Source: Pseudoalteromonas sp. GCY
GTDB taxonomy: Bacteria; Pseudomonadota; Gammaproteobacteria; Enterobacterales; Alteromonadaceae
Reading direction: 5' to 3'
Length of the DNA: 64,000 bases
Assembly: GCF_016695175.1 (NCBI RefSeq)
Contig: NZ_CP068022.1
Location: 606,001 to 670,000 of the forward strand
A program made the position numbers and the translations under genes. Shown here piece by piece: positions 47,601-56,370 of the stretch (position 1 is the first letter of the stretch; each line of letters starts with the position of its first letter). Under the pieces are notes generated by a model. The model worked only from the letters and a program-made list of their open reading frames with translations. It was not told the origin of the DNA and did not search any database.

Positions 47601-48339
47601 TGATAATGCTTCAAGATACCCAGATGTAACATTGGAATGGAACTTTGGAGATGGCTCAACACTTACGCAAACTGGTAATTTTGGCCAAGACACCGAACAC
47701 ACTTATCAAGCCGCAGGTAACTTTAGCGCAAGCCTAACTATTAGTTACAACAAACCTATTTGGGATGATTGGGGAAGCCGAGTTACTGGTACCAAAAATA
47801 TGCTGCTAGAGCTTAAATCAACACAACCTGTTGAATATTGCACGGCTGTAGGTCTGACCGATTATGAACACATCAGTAACGTGACTTTTAATCAAGATGG
47901 TCCATTTAGCAATGCACAGCAACCAGGTGTCGTTAATCCTAACAGTCCAATCAAGCTCTATGCCACACAGAATAATACTTATCGTATTGAGGCAGGTTAT
48001 GCAGGCAATGAAGCCTTCGCTGAAAACTACCACATCTGGATAGATTTAAACGGCGACGGTCAATTTGGCGATGGCGATTGGAGAAACAACAAATCAGAGT
48101 TGCTGGTCATGGACTTTGACCAAACTAACCAAGACTACGGTAAAGGCTATGTTGAGGGTGAATTTAGCATTCCAAGCAATAAGCTGTCACAACCTGTCAC
48201 AACGACTCGAATGAGAATTTTGCAGTATTACGGATTTAGCAGAGTGAATAGTATCGATCCTTGCTCTGACTATAGCAGTGCCGCGACCTCGGGGAGCGGA
48301 GAAATTGAAGACTACCTTGTAGAAATCTATAAGAATTAA
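44662..48339 (+). CDS. Secreted M4 (thermolysin-like) metalloprotease with PKD and GEVED domains
   Basis: 1,225 residues from the ATG at 44662 (GGAG upstream, signal peptide at once). Layout: signal peptide; FTP/PepSY-type propeptide (about 30-200); M4 catalytic domain with HEIAH (zinc His371, His375; catalytic Glu372), third ligand in NEAFSD (Glu about 399) and the late His in SHHGAGVFNKAF; a PKD domain (WQWNFGDGS); a GEVED-type domain ending WGEVEDYTV; three more PKD domains (WHWKFGDGT, IQWQFGDGV, LEWNFGDGS); and a final GEVED domain ending GSGEIEDYLVEIYKN. PKD and GEVED modules usually bind surfaces or matrix, such as collagen or chitin. It is the first gene of a six-gene, same-strand run of secreted proteins and is followed after 10 bp by the next. 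Probably exported via type II secretion. Confidence 0.93.
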   Translation: MQGLKSLCVLASAISMYCHGAERVSLFNDTQKIAPTLQQKQSSFGDDSNQNYLLTLKTFAAQYTGHTLTFHQSQVGQTKQSHTITQKYQNIPIWNHDLVVLTDENGAVEQVYGDLIVNVAKDIPALTPASEEQLSATLDSVISQFTSERPRIFRRTSAEEVIYIDAQGKARHAAKLAFFTDFKSGPFKPQRILAFVDLTTNELISQSDVLQRVVYEGGSGPSGNDKVSRPDYQQADYVSYPPKTFVVAMETDAQQTNCLFDAKNVETRNYNHGTAQVNTPYSYNCSDSTRNDYKEYHGARSALNDAHHHGQTASLMFEAYLGHKPYFNKKIIQNVHYGLNMDQAFYENGEVYFGDGDYLFYPMVSLDVVAHEIAHGFTEEYGSNTPKSMLTGQARAINEAFSDMAGEAAEFFYSGANDWKSNHETFRLDDALRYFKTPTLDGNSIDHVEDYDDSVTSHHGAGVFNKAFYYLTTADLDNETSPWNTKYAFILFANANKNCWTSNSTYLTGADCVMRQTHTVTDQLTQDGVKKQDGSNWQATELQNHVRKAFAQVGIGLKVDRGLESELGFDRQFLAFDFKNLTRRDGQQVSASSSEGWQWQWNFGDGSAQSSAFEPTHNYTTAGEYNVELTAIAPSGQSDTFMLPIEVFDDYCPAQGINHSKYYLSSVSLNSYKNDSTSSNYSDYSYDVVEVKDGKALNVTLTAAPHPDTQDKTKNFYVWLDKDNDGLFHKAEELALFGSSKTQLTGEISLSGELNQSYRLRTMVSFGLVKSACGDMSWGEVEDYTVKLIENTDPVDLRVTANQGINQISFDNNTVDARVKRWHWKFGDGTTSSEKSPIHQYAQSGNYAVELKAYDRFNKVIGSWNKQVQFNTTITARFTPRKSGSTVYVDTNQSVIPKGSTIQWQFGDGVTSSVRDTQHTYQADGEYTITLTINHADGTQSTTETVKIGETSFTPDVSYTVSEQADGTFKVSFSNTTTKPDNASRYPDVTLEWNFGDGSTLTQTGNFGQDTEHTYQAAGNFSASLTISYNKPIWDDWGSRVTGTKNMLLELKSTQPVEYCTAVGLTDYEHISNVTFNQDGPFSNAQQPGVVNPNSPIKLYATQNNTYRIEAGYAGNEAFAENYHIWIDLNGDGQFGDGDWRNNKSELLVMDFDQTNQDYGKGYVEGEFSIPSNKLSQPVTTTRMRILQYYGFSRVNSIDPCSDYSSAATSGSGEIEDYLVEIYKN

Positions 48340-48349
48340 GGAAAATAAA

Positions 48350-50296
48350 ATGAAAAAACTAAACACAAAGGTGCTCATGCCGCTTGCAATCGCGTTAGCA
48401 GTCAGCAATGCGGTAGCTGCTAGCAACAGTGTTAATGAACAACCAACTACCACGGCGTCGAAACAGAAGTCTGGGCCTGCTGCAACTCAGGGTATCGCAG
48501 TAACTCAGCCAGACCAATTCGGGATCCGTAAACTCGATATGTCCAATCCGCAGCACTATCAATTGGCGAAGTCACGCTTAATCAAAGCAAACCGTATTGA
48601 GAGCGAGTTCCCACAGCTACACAAAACGCTAGATGTAGCAAAAGGACAGCACTTATCAGCCAAGATGAAAATGACCACCTCTGAAGTGCCGCCAGTTAGT
48701 GAAACTGAAGTGGATATCATTAAAGAAGCACATTTCTTCTTGGATATGAACTTAGCTATCTCATCTGATACAAACGAACCATATCTCATTGTACGTGCAA
48801 AAAGCTCACGCTTTGGTGGTACAAAAGCGACCTACATCGACTTGTTGTTAGAAGATGCAAATGGTAATCAGCTTGCGCCTTTAGGTTCTACATTTAATGT
48901 ATTAGATGGTAAAGACACACTAGCAACTTCGACTATTTCACTGAAGTCATTGAAAGCAAACTTTCCCAACCTAGATACCATTTACGCAAGTTCATACGTT
49001 GAACTAGAGCAAGAAGATGGCACTATCAGTACGACGATGAAGTACACTGAATACCCATTCTCATGGGAGCACTTTGAAGCGCTGTATGGCTCTGCAGCAC
49101 CAGCTGCAAAAGGTGAGGCTTCTGCACTTAACGTAGGGATCAGCTCATCTTTGGATACACGTCCGAAATATAATGCAACTGCGCCTATAGATAAAAACAA
49201 CGACGCGGTTATTAAAATCTGTTTAAACCGTAGTCACACTGACTGTGACTATGCAGCAGATCAATACCGTGAACCGAATGAAATTACCGATGTAAATATC
49301 CCATTCAACGGCGAGTTACGTGTTCCTCACGAGATCACTGAAATCTATCCGACTGTAGGCGATTTGCCAAACGGTATAGATGAACCAACGAATATCTATC
49401 TACAAGAAGGTATCTATGGCGGCGCGACAAAGCAAAGCTATAAAGGGCTCGAAAACGCGGTTAAGCAATTTTCCGATTACTTGGAGTTCGAAGTTGATAC
49501 AGTAAACCAAGAGTCGATTATCCGTTGGAATATTCCACGTTCTGAGGGCCGTTTTGGTAATGCCAAACTGTTCTCAAATATCGCTGAAGCAAACTGGTAT
49601 ATGACCTTTGCTGTTAAAGGTTATCCGTACTTTAAGAAAGGACGTGGTGGTGCCGTTGCATTCCAAGTTTCACTAACGTCAGAAACATCAACGCGTTTTG
49701 GTAACTTCTATAGTGAAGTATTACCTATGATGAAGCTAGGTTACAGTTGTCTTGCTACAGGCACAATGATCACCATGGCCGATGGCAAACAACTTGCTAT
49801 TGAAGACATTGCAAAAGGCGATTTGGTATTAGGTGCGCTTGCTTCGAATACCCAAGTTAAAGAACCAATGCAAGTTATTGATGTGTCGGTTGGGATTGAA
49901 GCTATCAAGATGTATCGCGTAAAAGGCGCAGATGGCTCTGATATCTTAACTACTGAGACTCACCCAATTTCGACGTCAAATAAAGGAATTATTTGGGCGA
50001 AAGAACTTAAAGTTGGCGATCGTATCTTAACTGAGAATGGGTCGGTGCTGGTAACAAGCGTGACTAAAGAGAAGTATCGCGACAAGATTTATAACCTAAA
50101 ACTTGCTCCAACAGCAGATTCTAAACTAGCTGAGTCACGTAACTTTGCCATGTTTGCCAATGGTATGGCGGTAGGCGATCTTGCTACACAAGATGAGTTC
50201 AACTACAAAGATCAGGACGTACGCATGTCAGAAGAAGAGATCCTTCAACGTCTTCCTGAAAAGTGGAAAACAGACTACATCAACAGCCTGAACTAA
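48350..50296 (+). CDS. Secreted Hint-domain (hedgehog/intein-like) protein
   Basis: 648 residues with a Sec signal peptide (cut near AVAA-SNS). Residues about 30-460 are a beta-rich region that I do not recognise, with acidic repeats (DKNNDAVIKICLNRSHTDCDYAAD). The C-terminal 180 residues are a Hint domain: Cys467 in SCLATGTMITMADGKQ (splicing block A), GDLVLGA, the block-B TETHPIS, and a late NFAMFANGMAVGD. Hint domains cut the peptide bond before their Cys. Here the usual terminal His-Asn is Gly-Asp, so splicing should be impossible, while N-terminal cleavage or ester formation may remain. The protein therefore may release or attach its N-terminal part on its own. It lies 10 bp after the protease gene. 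Confidence 0.8.
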   Translation: MKKLNTKVLMPLAIALAVSNAVAASNSVNEQPTTTASKQKSGPAATQGIAVTQPDQFGIRKLDMSNPQHYQLAKSRLIKANRIESEFPQLHKTLDVAKGQHLSAKMKMTTSEVPPVSETEVDIIKEAHFFLDMNLAISSDTNEPYLIVRAKSSRFGGTKATYIDLLLEDANGNQLAPLGSTFNVLDGKDTLATSTISLKSLKANFPNLDTIYASSYVELEQEDGTISTTMKYTEYPFSWEHFEALYGSAAPAAKGEASALNVGISSSLDTRPKYNATAPIDKNNDAVIKICLNRSHTDCDYAADQYREPNEITDVNIPFNGELRVPHEITEIYPTVGDLPNGIDEPTNIYLQEGIYGGATKQSYKGLENAVKQFSDYLEFEVDTVNQESIIRWNIPRSEGRFGNAKLFSNIAEANWYMTFAVKGYPYFKKGRGGAVAFQVSLTSETSTRFGNFYSEVLPMMKLGYSCLATGTMITMADGKQLAIEDIAKGDLVLGALASNTQVKEPMQVIDVSVGIEAIKMYRVKGADGSDILTTETHPISTSNKGIIWAKELKVGDRILTENGSVLVTSVTKEKYRDKIYNLKLAPTADSKLAESRNFAMFANGMAVGDLATQDEFNYKDQDVRMSEEEILQRLPEKWKTDYINSLN

Positions 50297-50306
50297 TCGC
50301 TGCATC

Positions 50307-50330
50307 TGGCCTCTCCTATTGAGGGGCCAT
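50307..50330 (+). terminator. Short intercistronic hairpin
   Basis: TGGCCTCTC and GAGGGGCCA arms (one G-T pair) around a short loop, 11 bp after the Hint-protein stop and 23 bp before the next gene. There is no T-run. Probably attenuates or protects the mRNA between the two genes. Confidence 0.45.
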
Positions 50331-50352
50331 ACTTCTCAGTAAGGAATTCAAC

Positions 50353-51600
50353 ATGAAATTTATACATTCTCCATTGGCACGTGCCATGGGGGTAGTGGGA
50401 CTTTTTGCCTGCAGTTTTTCAGCTACTGCTGATCAAATTGCTAATCCAGAGTTCACTACCCAAGCAAATAACTCTGATTTAGACTCAGTGACACTCGGTA
50501 CTGCTTACCATAGTGAAAAAGAAGGTTTTTATGCACTGCAAAGTGTGCTTGGTCGAGTTGATGAAACCTATGGCAATACCGAAATGGATTTTGTCGTCGG
50601 TGTAGATATGAGCTATAGCCAACTATCTAGCATGCTAGATGGTAACTTAGGCGCTGCACTTGATGTTCCAGTCATAAAAGTTGGCGTTGGCGCAAGCTAC
50701 GCAAAACAAAACGCCGCAGATAACTACACCGGCACTTACACCCTATTTCTCTCCTTAAAACCGAAAAAACGGCTGTTAGTTGCGGATCCTCAGATAGGAT
50801 TTGAACCAACACAAGCGGCGCTTGATTTGGTCAATGCTAACCCTGGAGATAAATTCAATAATATTGGTAATGAGTTTGTATCAGCGATTGAGTACGGCTC
50901 TCAAGTTATGATCAACCTCAAATTCCAATATAAAAATGACGAAGACAAAGTCAAATGGGGTGGTCAACTTGGTGTAGACTGGGCGGGTAAAGTCAGTGTC
51001 AGTGGTAAACTGCAAAAAGTTGACGAAAATGTGAAGCGTAACATCAAAATTACCGTTTCTGCGCTACAACTTGGTGGTGATCCAACTGAGCTACTGAAGG
51101 TGATCCCTAATCAACTCGTCAACTGTACAATGGAAAACCCAGCACCATGCTTTGATGTGTTTAAAAACAGCATCGATTACATCAAAACTAACTACGTTAC
51201 TCAGTTTGATACCTTAGATAAATACAACGTTGGTCGAGTCTTAACACAAAGTTATACCGACTCAGGACCAAGCCTATCTCCCTTAGTACCTGATGATGTC
51301 TATCCAGCCAAAAGCATCTTGACTAAATTGGCATTAAAAAACATGAGTGATGATTGGGTACAGGCAATTCTCGACAATCGTCGTGCCGATAACCTACTCA
51401 ATTACTACGCCAGTGAGCTGAATAACTCACATCGAACTGCATTAGAGACCATTCGCGATAATGCACTCTTTAACTCATTTATTCTGGCAGACGCCGTTGA
51501 CTATTGTAAGCGTAATCCAATTGGTAATTACTGTCGCGATAGAGAGCTACAGACTCGTGGCCGCGTTCATCAGTATGACCGTAAATGGCTAGAATTATAA
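50353..51600 (+). CDS. Secreted paralogue family protein 1, possibly MACPF/CDC-like
   Basis: 415 residues with a signal peptide (cut near SATA-DQ). Near residue 173, FVSAIEYGSQVMINLKFQ resembles the core strand of MACPF/CDC pore formers, followed by KRNIKITVSALQLGGDP. Two Cys-pair signatures recur in all three paralogues of this locus: C-x7-C at about 258-266 (ending APC) and C-x3-NP-x-G-x2-C at about 385-393. The pore-forming link rests on pattern resemblance alone. It lies 56 bp after the Hint gene and 11 bp before a GEVED protein. Confidence 0.7.
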   Translation: MKFIHSPLARAMGVVGLFACSFSATADQIANPEFTTQANNSDLDSVTLGTAYHSEKEGFYALQSVLGRVDETYGNTEMDFVVGVDMSYSQLSSMLDGNLGAALDVPVIKVGVGASYAKQNAADNYTGTYTLFLSLKPKKRLLVADPQIGFEPTQAALDLVNANPGDKFNNIGNEFVSAIEYGSQVMINLKFQYKNDEDKVKWGGQLGVDWAGKVSVSGKLQKVDENVKRNIKITVSALQLGGDPTELLKVIPNQLVNCTMENPAPCFDVFKNSIDYIKTNYVTQFDTLDKYNVGRVLTQSYTDSGPSLSPLVPDDVYPAKSILTKLALKNMSDDWVQAILDNRRADNLLNYYASELNNSHRTALETIRDNALFNSFILADAVDYCKRNPIGNYCRDRELQTRGRVHQYDRKWLEL

Positions 51601-51611
51601 GGAATAAGACT

Positions 51612-52451
51612 ATGTTAAAAGTCATGCTAACCAGCACATTAATTGCCTCATTCGCTGCCACAATAGCACCATCAGCGCAGGCAAATACGACTTTATTTGA
51701 ATCTCGAGATGTACTTACGCCACAGCAAGCGTTAGGACGCTTTCAATGGTTGGAAAAGTGCTACCCAGGGTTATTGGTTGAAGTCTCTGATAATATCTTT
51801 GATCCCACAACTCCCATTCCAAATGATGAGAAAATAGCAAATCTTAAAAAAGTAATGCTATACAAAAATAGTACCCTCAGGACTGATGCAAAATACCTTA
51901 CCTTTGGAGATGAAGACAATGCGAATCCAAAAAACTGGTTTGCGGGTAAATCGCCAACGACTTCTTGTTTGCAGATCCCATCAGATTATCGCATAAGCGC
52001 GGTGATGGTTACACCTGCAATGCCGAACTACTGCACCACTAAGTCTCGTGAACGTGCCTATGAGTTTATCCAGTCAGTCAAGTTTTCTAATCTTGAAAAT
52101 ACCAGTAGCAACACCTTTTACAGTAACTATGTTGGCGATACTGCGAAAATATATGCCGATAGAAGCTACCAGTTAACGTTAACCCCAGGATTTAGTAGCG
52201 CAGAAACATACCCGGAAACTTGGCATGTGTTTATTGACTGGAACCAAGATGGTGATTTTAACGATACAAAAGAAACCTTATTTGCAGGTGTTTCAGAACA
52301 AGCCGTTCAGGTAGAAATTACACCGCCAACGGGCGCTAAAAAGGGCATGACGAAAATGCGCGTTACCATGGATTATTTGGGTGGCAGCAATGACGCATGT
52401 AAAGAAGTAGACTCCGGAGAGGTAGAAGATTACCTCCTTTACGTGAAGTAA
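51612..52451 (+). CDS. Secreted GEVED-domain protein
   Basis: 279 residues from the ATG at 51612, preceded by AAGGAATAAG and starting a clean signal peptide (cut near AQA-NTT). N-terminal part unknown. The C-terminal half is a GEVED domain: VFIDWNQDGDFND (calcium-like Asp/Asn loop) and VDSGEVEDYLLYVK at the very end. The same module ends the M4 protease upstream. It lies between two paralogues of the family described at 50,353 with gaps of only 11 bp, so it is likely made together with them; it may act as a surface-binding partner. Confidence 0.82.
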   Translation: MLKVMLTSTLIASFAATIAPSAQANTTLFESRDVLTPQQALGRFQWLEKCYPGLLVEVSDNIFDPTTPIPNDEKIANLKKVMLYKNSTLRTDAKYLTFGDEDNANPKNWFAGKSPTTSCLQIPSDYRISAVMVTPAMPNYCTTKSRERAYEFIQSVKFSNLENTSSNTFYSNYVGDTAKIYADRSYQLTLTPGFSSAETYPETWHVFIDWNQDGDFNDTKETLFAGVSEQAVQVEITPPTGAKKGMTKMRVTMDYLGGSNDACKEVDSGEVEDYLLYVK

Positions 52452-52462
52452 TAGGTGGCAAC

Positions 52463-53971
52463 ATGAACTTATACAAACAGACTATCGCGGCACTTATTGC
52501 CGGCACTACACCTTTCGCATTCGCAGATTCCAGTTTTGTGAACGAAGCGGAATTAATGCAAAAAGCACAGAATGTGAATACCTTTCAAAGCGAGATCCCT
52601 GGATTGATGAACGATCACATTGTGCTAGGTACGGCTTATAACAGCGACCAAAAACGCTTTTTGAATGTTCAAACTGTCGCAGGGGAAACAGTTGAGACTC
52701 TCGGTAATACCCGAGTGCAATTTGAACTAGTAAACAATGGCAGCTATGACGAAGTACTCCGTCAACTCAACGGTAATGTTGATGTTGATGTTGGTTTTCC
52801 AGTCATTCGTGTGAAAGCTGGCGGTCACTTAGCCAAAGAAATGTCCTCGACTGAGTTTTCTAATACTTATACTTTCCAAGCATCGTTAACACCGAAAAAA
52901 CGTGTACTTATGCCAGCGGATGCCAACATTGGTTACACCTTAACCCCGTCGGGTAATACACTAGCAAATGAGTACCAAAGTAAGCTAATGAGCATGGCTG
53001 GCGATGGATTTATCAGTGAGATTGAATACGGTGCACAGCTACTCATTAACATGAAAATTGAATACTTAAGTGAGCAGCACAAAAGTGAGATTGGTGGTTA
53101 CTTAGGGGTAAGTTACGGTGCTGGTAATATTGGCATTAGCGTCGATGGTAAGCTTAATTATATCGACGAAGACCTTAAGAAAAGTGTGCGTATTACCGTC
53201 AGAGCTTTACAAAAAGGCGGTGATCCTAAACAGCTTCTCAGCATAATCCCTAACAATATTATCACTTGTTCGCTCGATAACTACGAGCCTTGCTTTACTT
53301 TATTTGAGCAAGCGGTGAACTATGCGAAGAACGACTTTGGTAATCAGTTTAATGCGCTATCTGATTACAACGTAGTGCGCTACAAGGCAACGCCTTACGA
53401 GATCAGCTCACAAGATGTACGTCGTTTAGATTCAGGTAATAAGGATATTCGCTTTGAAACCACTTACCGTACTTTATGGCTTGAAGATCAATTCAAAAAG
53501 TCGGTTAATCATGAACATCGTGCGCGTGGTGTACTTGCGCAATACGCTAGTTGGATGACGGATGTACAACGTCAAAAAGCAGAAGGCGTACAAGAAGCCG
53601 CTTACAACAATGCTTGGATTTATGAGCAATTTGCTCGAGTTTGTCGCGATAATCCTTATGGTACAGCTTGTACAGATGCGTGGAACGATTATCTAAATAC
53701 CTGTAGTGGTAGTGGCGTCGGCTGCATACAAAACTACACGCTTGCCGATCTGAATATACCAGCTGATAACATGACGCAATACTTCAAATGTGAAAATGCC
53801 CGAGAAGCAACAGCAAACTTTGGGGTTGAAGAAAATCATGTATCACTTGGGTTTAGACAATTAGGCTGGGCACCTTCCTTTGTTGATGCAAATGACCCTG
53901 CTGCGGGCGTGATGGTCTGGCTACCATGTAAATCAGCCCTGCCAACCTATGGAACCGCTTTTGAAAATTAG
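52463..53971 (+). CDS. Secreted paralogue family protein 2, possibly MACPF/CDC-like
   Basis: 502 residues with a signal peptide (cut near AFA-DSS). Clearly homologous to the protein at 50,353 over its length: LGTAY near residue 53, LTPKKRVLMPAD, GDGFISEIEYGAQLLINMK, KKSVRITVRALQKGGDPKQLLSIIP, the Cys pair at about 269-277, and CRDNPYGTAC at about 394. It has about 100 extra C-terminal residues with more Cys (TCSGSGVGC, YFKCEN, LPCKS). These look like disulfide-bonded additions for target binding. Function not established. Confidence 0.7.
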   Translation: MNLYKQTIAALIAGTTPFAFADSSFVNEAELMQKAQNVNTFQSEIPGLMNDHIVLGTAYNSDQKRFLNVQTVAGETVETLGNTRVQFELVNNGSYDEVLRQLNGNVDVDVGFPVIRVKAGGHLAKEMSSTEFSNTYTFQASLTPKKRVLMPADANIGYTLTPSGNTLANEYQSKLMSMAGDGFISEIEYGAQLLINMKIEYLSEQHKSEIGGYLGVSYGAGNIGISVDGKLNYIDEDLKKSVRITVRALQKGGDPKQLLSIIPNNIITCSLDNYEPCFTLFEQAVNYAKNDFGNQFNALSDYNVVRYKATPYEISSQDVRRLDSGNKDIRFETTYRTLWLEDQFKKSVNHEHRARGVLAQYASWMTDVQRQKAEGVQEAAYNNAWIYEQFARVCRDNPYGTACTDAWNDYLNTCSGSGVGCIQNYTLADLNIPADNMTQYFKCENAREATANFGVEENHVSLGFRQLGWAPSFVDANDPAAGVMVWLPCKSALPTYGTAFEN

Positions 53972-54094
53972 TAAGTAGTAAAAACACTAAGATTCAATTA
54001 GTTCAATTGAGGTGTGGCAAGTAATAAACAATCGAATATTGAGTTATTACTTCCTCGCCTCTTCCCACAGTAAACCATTTACAGGAATTTATGT

Positions 54095-55231
54095 ATGCAC
54101 TTAAGAACCATATTAATAGTGCTCTTTGGCCTGTTAAGCTTTTATGCAAATGCACATACCTATTACTCTTTAAATACTGAGCATGAACAACTCGGACAGG
54201 GATTTGAACAGGAATTAGGCATACCGCTTGAATCGTGCCTCGATGGTCAGTGGCAATTTCAGGGTGGTAGCATGGGCGACTTGGCTTATCGTGGCGATTT
54301 TGACTCCGACACCATGATCAATACCATTACAGGTAGTGTAAAGGCTGGTATCAACTTAGTTATTTTTGGTGGCTCAGCCAAGTTTTCCATGCGCAGGAAA
54401 GTAACCAAAAATAGAAATTCAGCTGCCTCAGCGGTCGAGTTAACCTATGAAAAAGGAAGTTATAACTTTGAAAATCGAACCACCAAACCCGCTTTTGTCG
54501 AGCTGCTCAGTACAGATCCAACTCAAGTAAGAAGCCGCTGTGGTGACAGCTTTATCCACAATATCAAACTTGGTTCTCGTATCTATGTTACCGCTAAGCT
54601 CCATTTTAAAGATCGCACAAAGTACGAATGGTTTCAGACCAAAATCAAAGTGAAATTTCTTTTTTTCAGTAAAACTTTTACTAAAACTAAAGTATTTCAA
54701 GAGGCAACCAAAGATGCAGTCTATACGATTCAGGTGAATACCGATGGGGGTATGACGCCAGAACTCGCTAGACTCAGTAAAAATGGCACCATGCACTGCA
54801 AAACCGATAATCTAACTCCCTGTATTACATACGCCGACAATTTATTTAGCTACTTACTAGACGGTGGAGAGTATGTCGACGACCTTAAAGACGAACATTT
54901 AAACGTTTTAAAGTACGAAGTCGAAAGCTATGAAGACTCTGGCCATTATGACCTCGCCTATGCTGGTCACACCGCAATATCTAACCGCTATATTGCATTG
55001 TCCGCCAGACTCAGAAGTTATCAAGATTTAGTTTATGACGAAATAGAAAGGTTGAGTGCATTTAAAGCTGTGTCTGAAGACCCGCTTGAAATCGAACAGC
55101 TTACAGCTCGTATTTCTGCCCGCAATACGCAGCGCATCGGACTCGAGCAAGCTGGCGAATACTGTGCGACACTGCCCGGCACTACCCTTTGTGAAAATCG
55201 CATAGAATCCGCAATCGCAAACGTTGATTAG
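54095..55231 (+). CDS. Secreted paralogue family protein 3, possibly MACPF/CDC-like
   Basis: 378 residues with a signal peptide (cut near ANA-HTY). The most diverged of the three, but keeps the same order: CGDSFIHNIKLGSRIYVTAKL at about residue 150-170, a basic amphipathic stretch (KVKFLFFSKTFTKTKV), the Cys pair at about 235-243, and CATLPGTTLC at about 357-366. It sits 123 bp after the previous gene, with a spacer that may hold its own promoter. A hairpin follows. Confidence 0.65.
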   Translation: MHLRTILIVLFGLLSFYANAHTYYSLNTEHEQLGQGFEQELGIPLESCLDGQWQFQGGSMGDLAYRGDFDSDTMINTITGSVKAGINLVIFGGSAKFSMRRKVTKNRNSAASAVELTYEKGSYNFENRTTKPAFVELLSTDPTQVRSRCGDSFIHNIKLGSRIYVTAKLHFKDRTKYEWFQTKIKVKFLFFSKTFTKTKVFQEATKDAVYTIQVNTDGGMTPELARLSKNGTMHCKTDNLTPCITYADNLFSYLLDGGEYVDDLKDEHLNVLKYEVESYEDSGHYDLAYAGHTAISNRYIALSARLRSYQDLVYDEIERLSAFKAVSEDPLEIEQLTARISARNTQRIGLEQAGEYCATLPGTTLCENRIESAIANVD

Positions 55232-55310
55232 GCGAGCCAACTTCAGGAAAGGGAGCGCGATAGCACACGCCCTTAACCCGTTGTCCTTACCACTCTATTC
55301 TCCAACCAAT

Positions 55311-55326
55311 GAGGCTATTTAGCCTC
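55311..55326. terminator. Terminator-like hairpin between convergent genes
   Basis: GAGGCT-ATTT-AGCCTC, followed by CTTCTTTT on the + strand. It separates the secreted-protein run from the convergent gene at 55,389. Confidence 0.55.
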
Positions 55327-55388
55327 GCTTCTTTTATGTCGCAATTAAGCGCCACCTCAAAAAGCGCTGTGGAACCGCTGAGATATTC

Positions 55389-56186
55389 TTAATCTAATAA
55401 TATTGGCGTCTCAGACGTAAAATCAATCCATGCATTAGTGCCTAATAATTCAGCACCCACCACACTCGGATCTTCATATCGCATGACGAAATTTTTTGGC
55501 CCGTGCGCGTAGGCCACTACTAAGCCATATTCAGAGTCAAAAAAGCCTCCGTGTGGAACAAGTCCCGGGTAGCTAATACGCCATGCGTTACTGTGATTAC
55601 TTACCTGTCCTAACGTTAGTTTAGCGATCACGTTATCTGGTAATAAAAAGAACCAGGTCCATGGACCACCTGATACAATTGTCATCACTTCATCGATGCC
55701 AACGCCATTTTCGGCGCTATTGACATGTAGTTTCCCAAACTTTTCTTGTAGATAGAACTTAACTTCGCTGCTCATCGCTTTCATGTCGTATATCTTAGGA
55801 TAAGGTGCAACACCTATCTCTGAAGTAGATAGAAATCCGCCACGATGCATTTCCGGTTGACGCCCTGCTTGCTTGATTTCGTTTAGTAGCTCACCTCGGT
55901 GTAATGAAAACAGCGACAGTAACTGCGTGCTTTCTTGTTCGTTTATCGCCCTTTTCTTGGACACCTCCAGAATAGGCCGAGCCTCTTCTGGAATATTCAC
56001 GGTGCTCACCCTCACCCCAACACGACGTAATACTTTATTTACCTGCGCAATCCCCTTCGACGCGGCTCTGCCATCACTATACGACAGTATAAGCTGCCCC
56101 TCGCTTTGGGTAGCATTGACGACACAGCTTGATAGGGGCAATACCGAAACAAGCGCAACAAGCACTAAATTAGAAAACTTCTTCAT
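55389..56186 (-). CDS. Exported protein of unknown function
   Basis: 265 residues. The N-terminus is a signal peptide ending either in SSC (lipobox-like PLSSC, Cys21) or at VNA. The first 60 residues of the mature part (QLILSYSDGRAASKGIAQVNKVLRRVGVRVSTV) look like a small alpha/beta domain. The later half contains GPWTWFFLLPDN and NAWRISYPGLVPHGGFFDSEYG. I do not recognise a family. Start supported by GAGGAG upstream. It faces the secreted-protein run and shares a terminator region with it. Confidence 0.7.
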   Translation of the reverse strand: MKKFSNLVLVALVSVLPLSSCVVNATQSEGQLILSYSDGRAASKGIAQVNKVLRRVGVRVSTVNIPEEARPILEVSKKRAINEQESTQLLSLFSLHRGELLNEIKQAGRQPEMHRGGFLSTSEIGVAPYPKIYDMKAMSSEVKFYLQEKFGKLHVNSAENGVGIDEVMTIVSGGPWTWFFLLPDNVIAKLTLGQVSNHSNAWRISYPGLVPHGGFFDSEYGLVVAYAHGPKNFVMRYEDPSVVGAELLGTNAWIDFTSETPILLD

Positions 56187-56370
56187 ATTAATTTCTCCTC
56201 AAACAATTAGACAAGTAAGGCAAAACCATCACTGTCGAGCCTATTTTCCAAGTCTAAATATTAATAATGAGTAGAAAAACATAGTTACAGTAAACAAATT
56301 AAACACTGAGGGTAAACAATAAAACAGCAGCGTACGTGCGTATTATGTGGAGTTTCGACTATTCTCTGAG

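Noticed and set aside
54440..54796. 118-codon minus-strand frame
   Set aside because: Lies inside the third secreted paralogue, with no independent coding signs.
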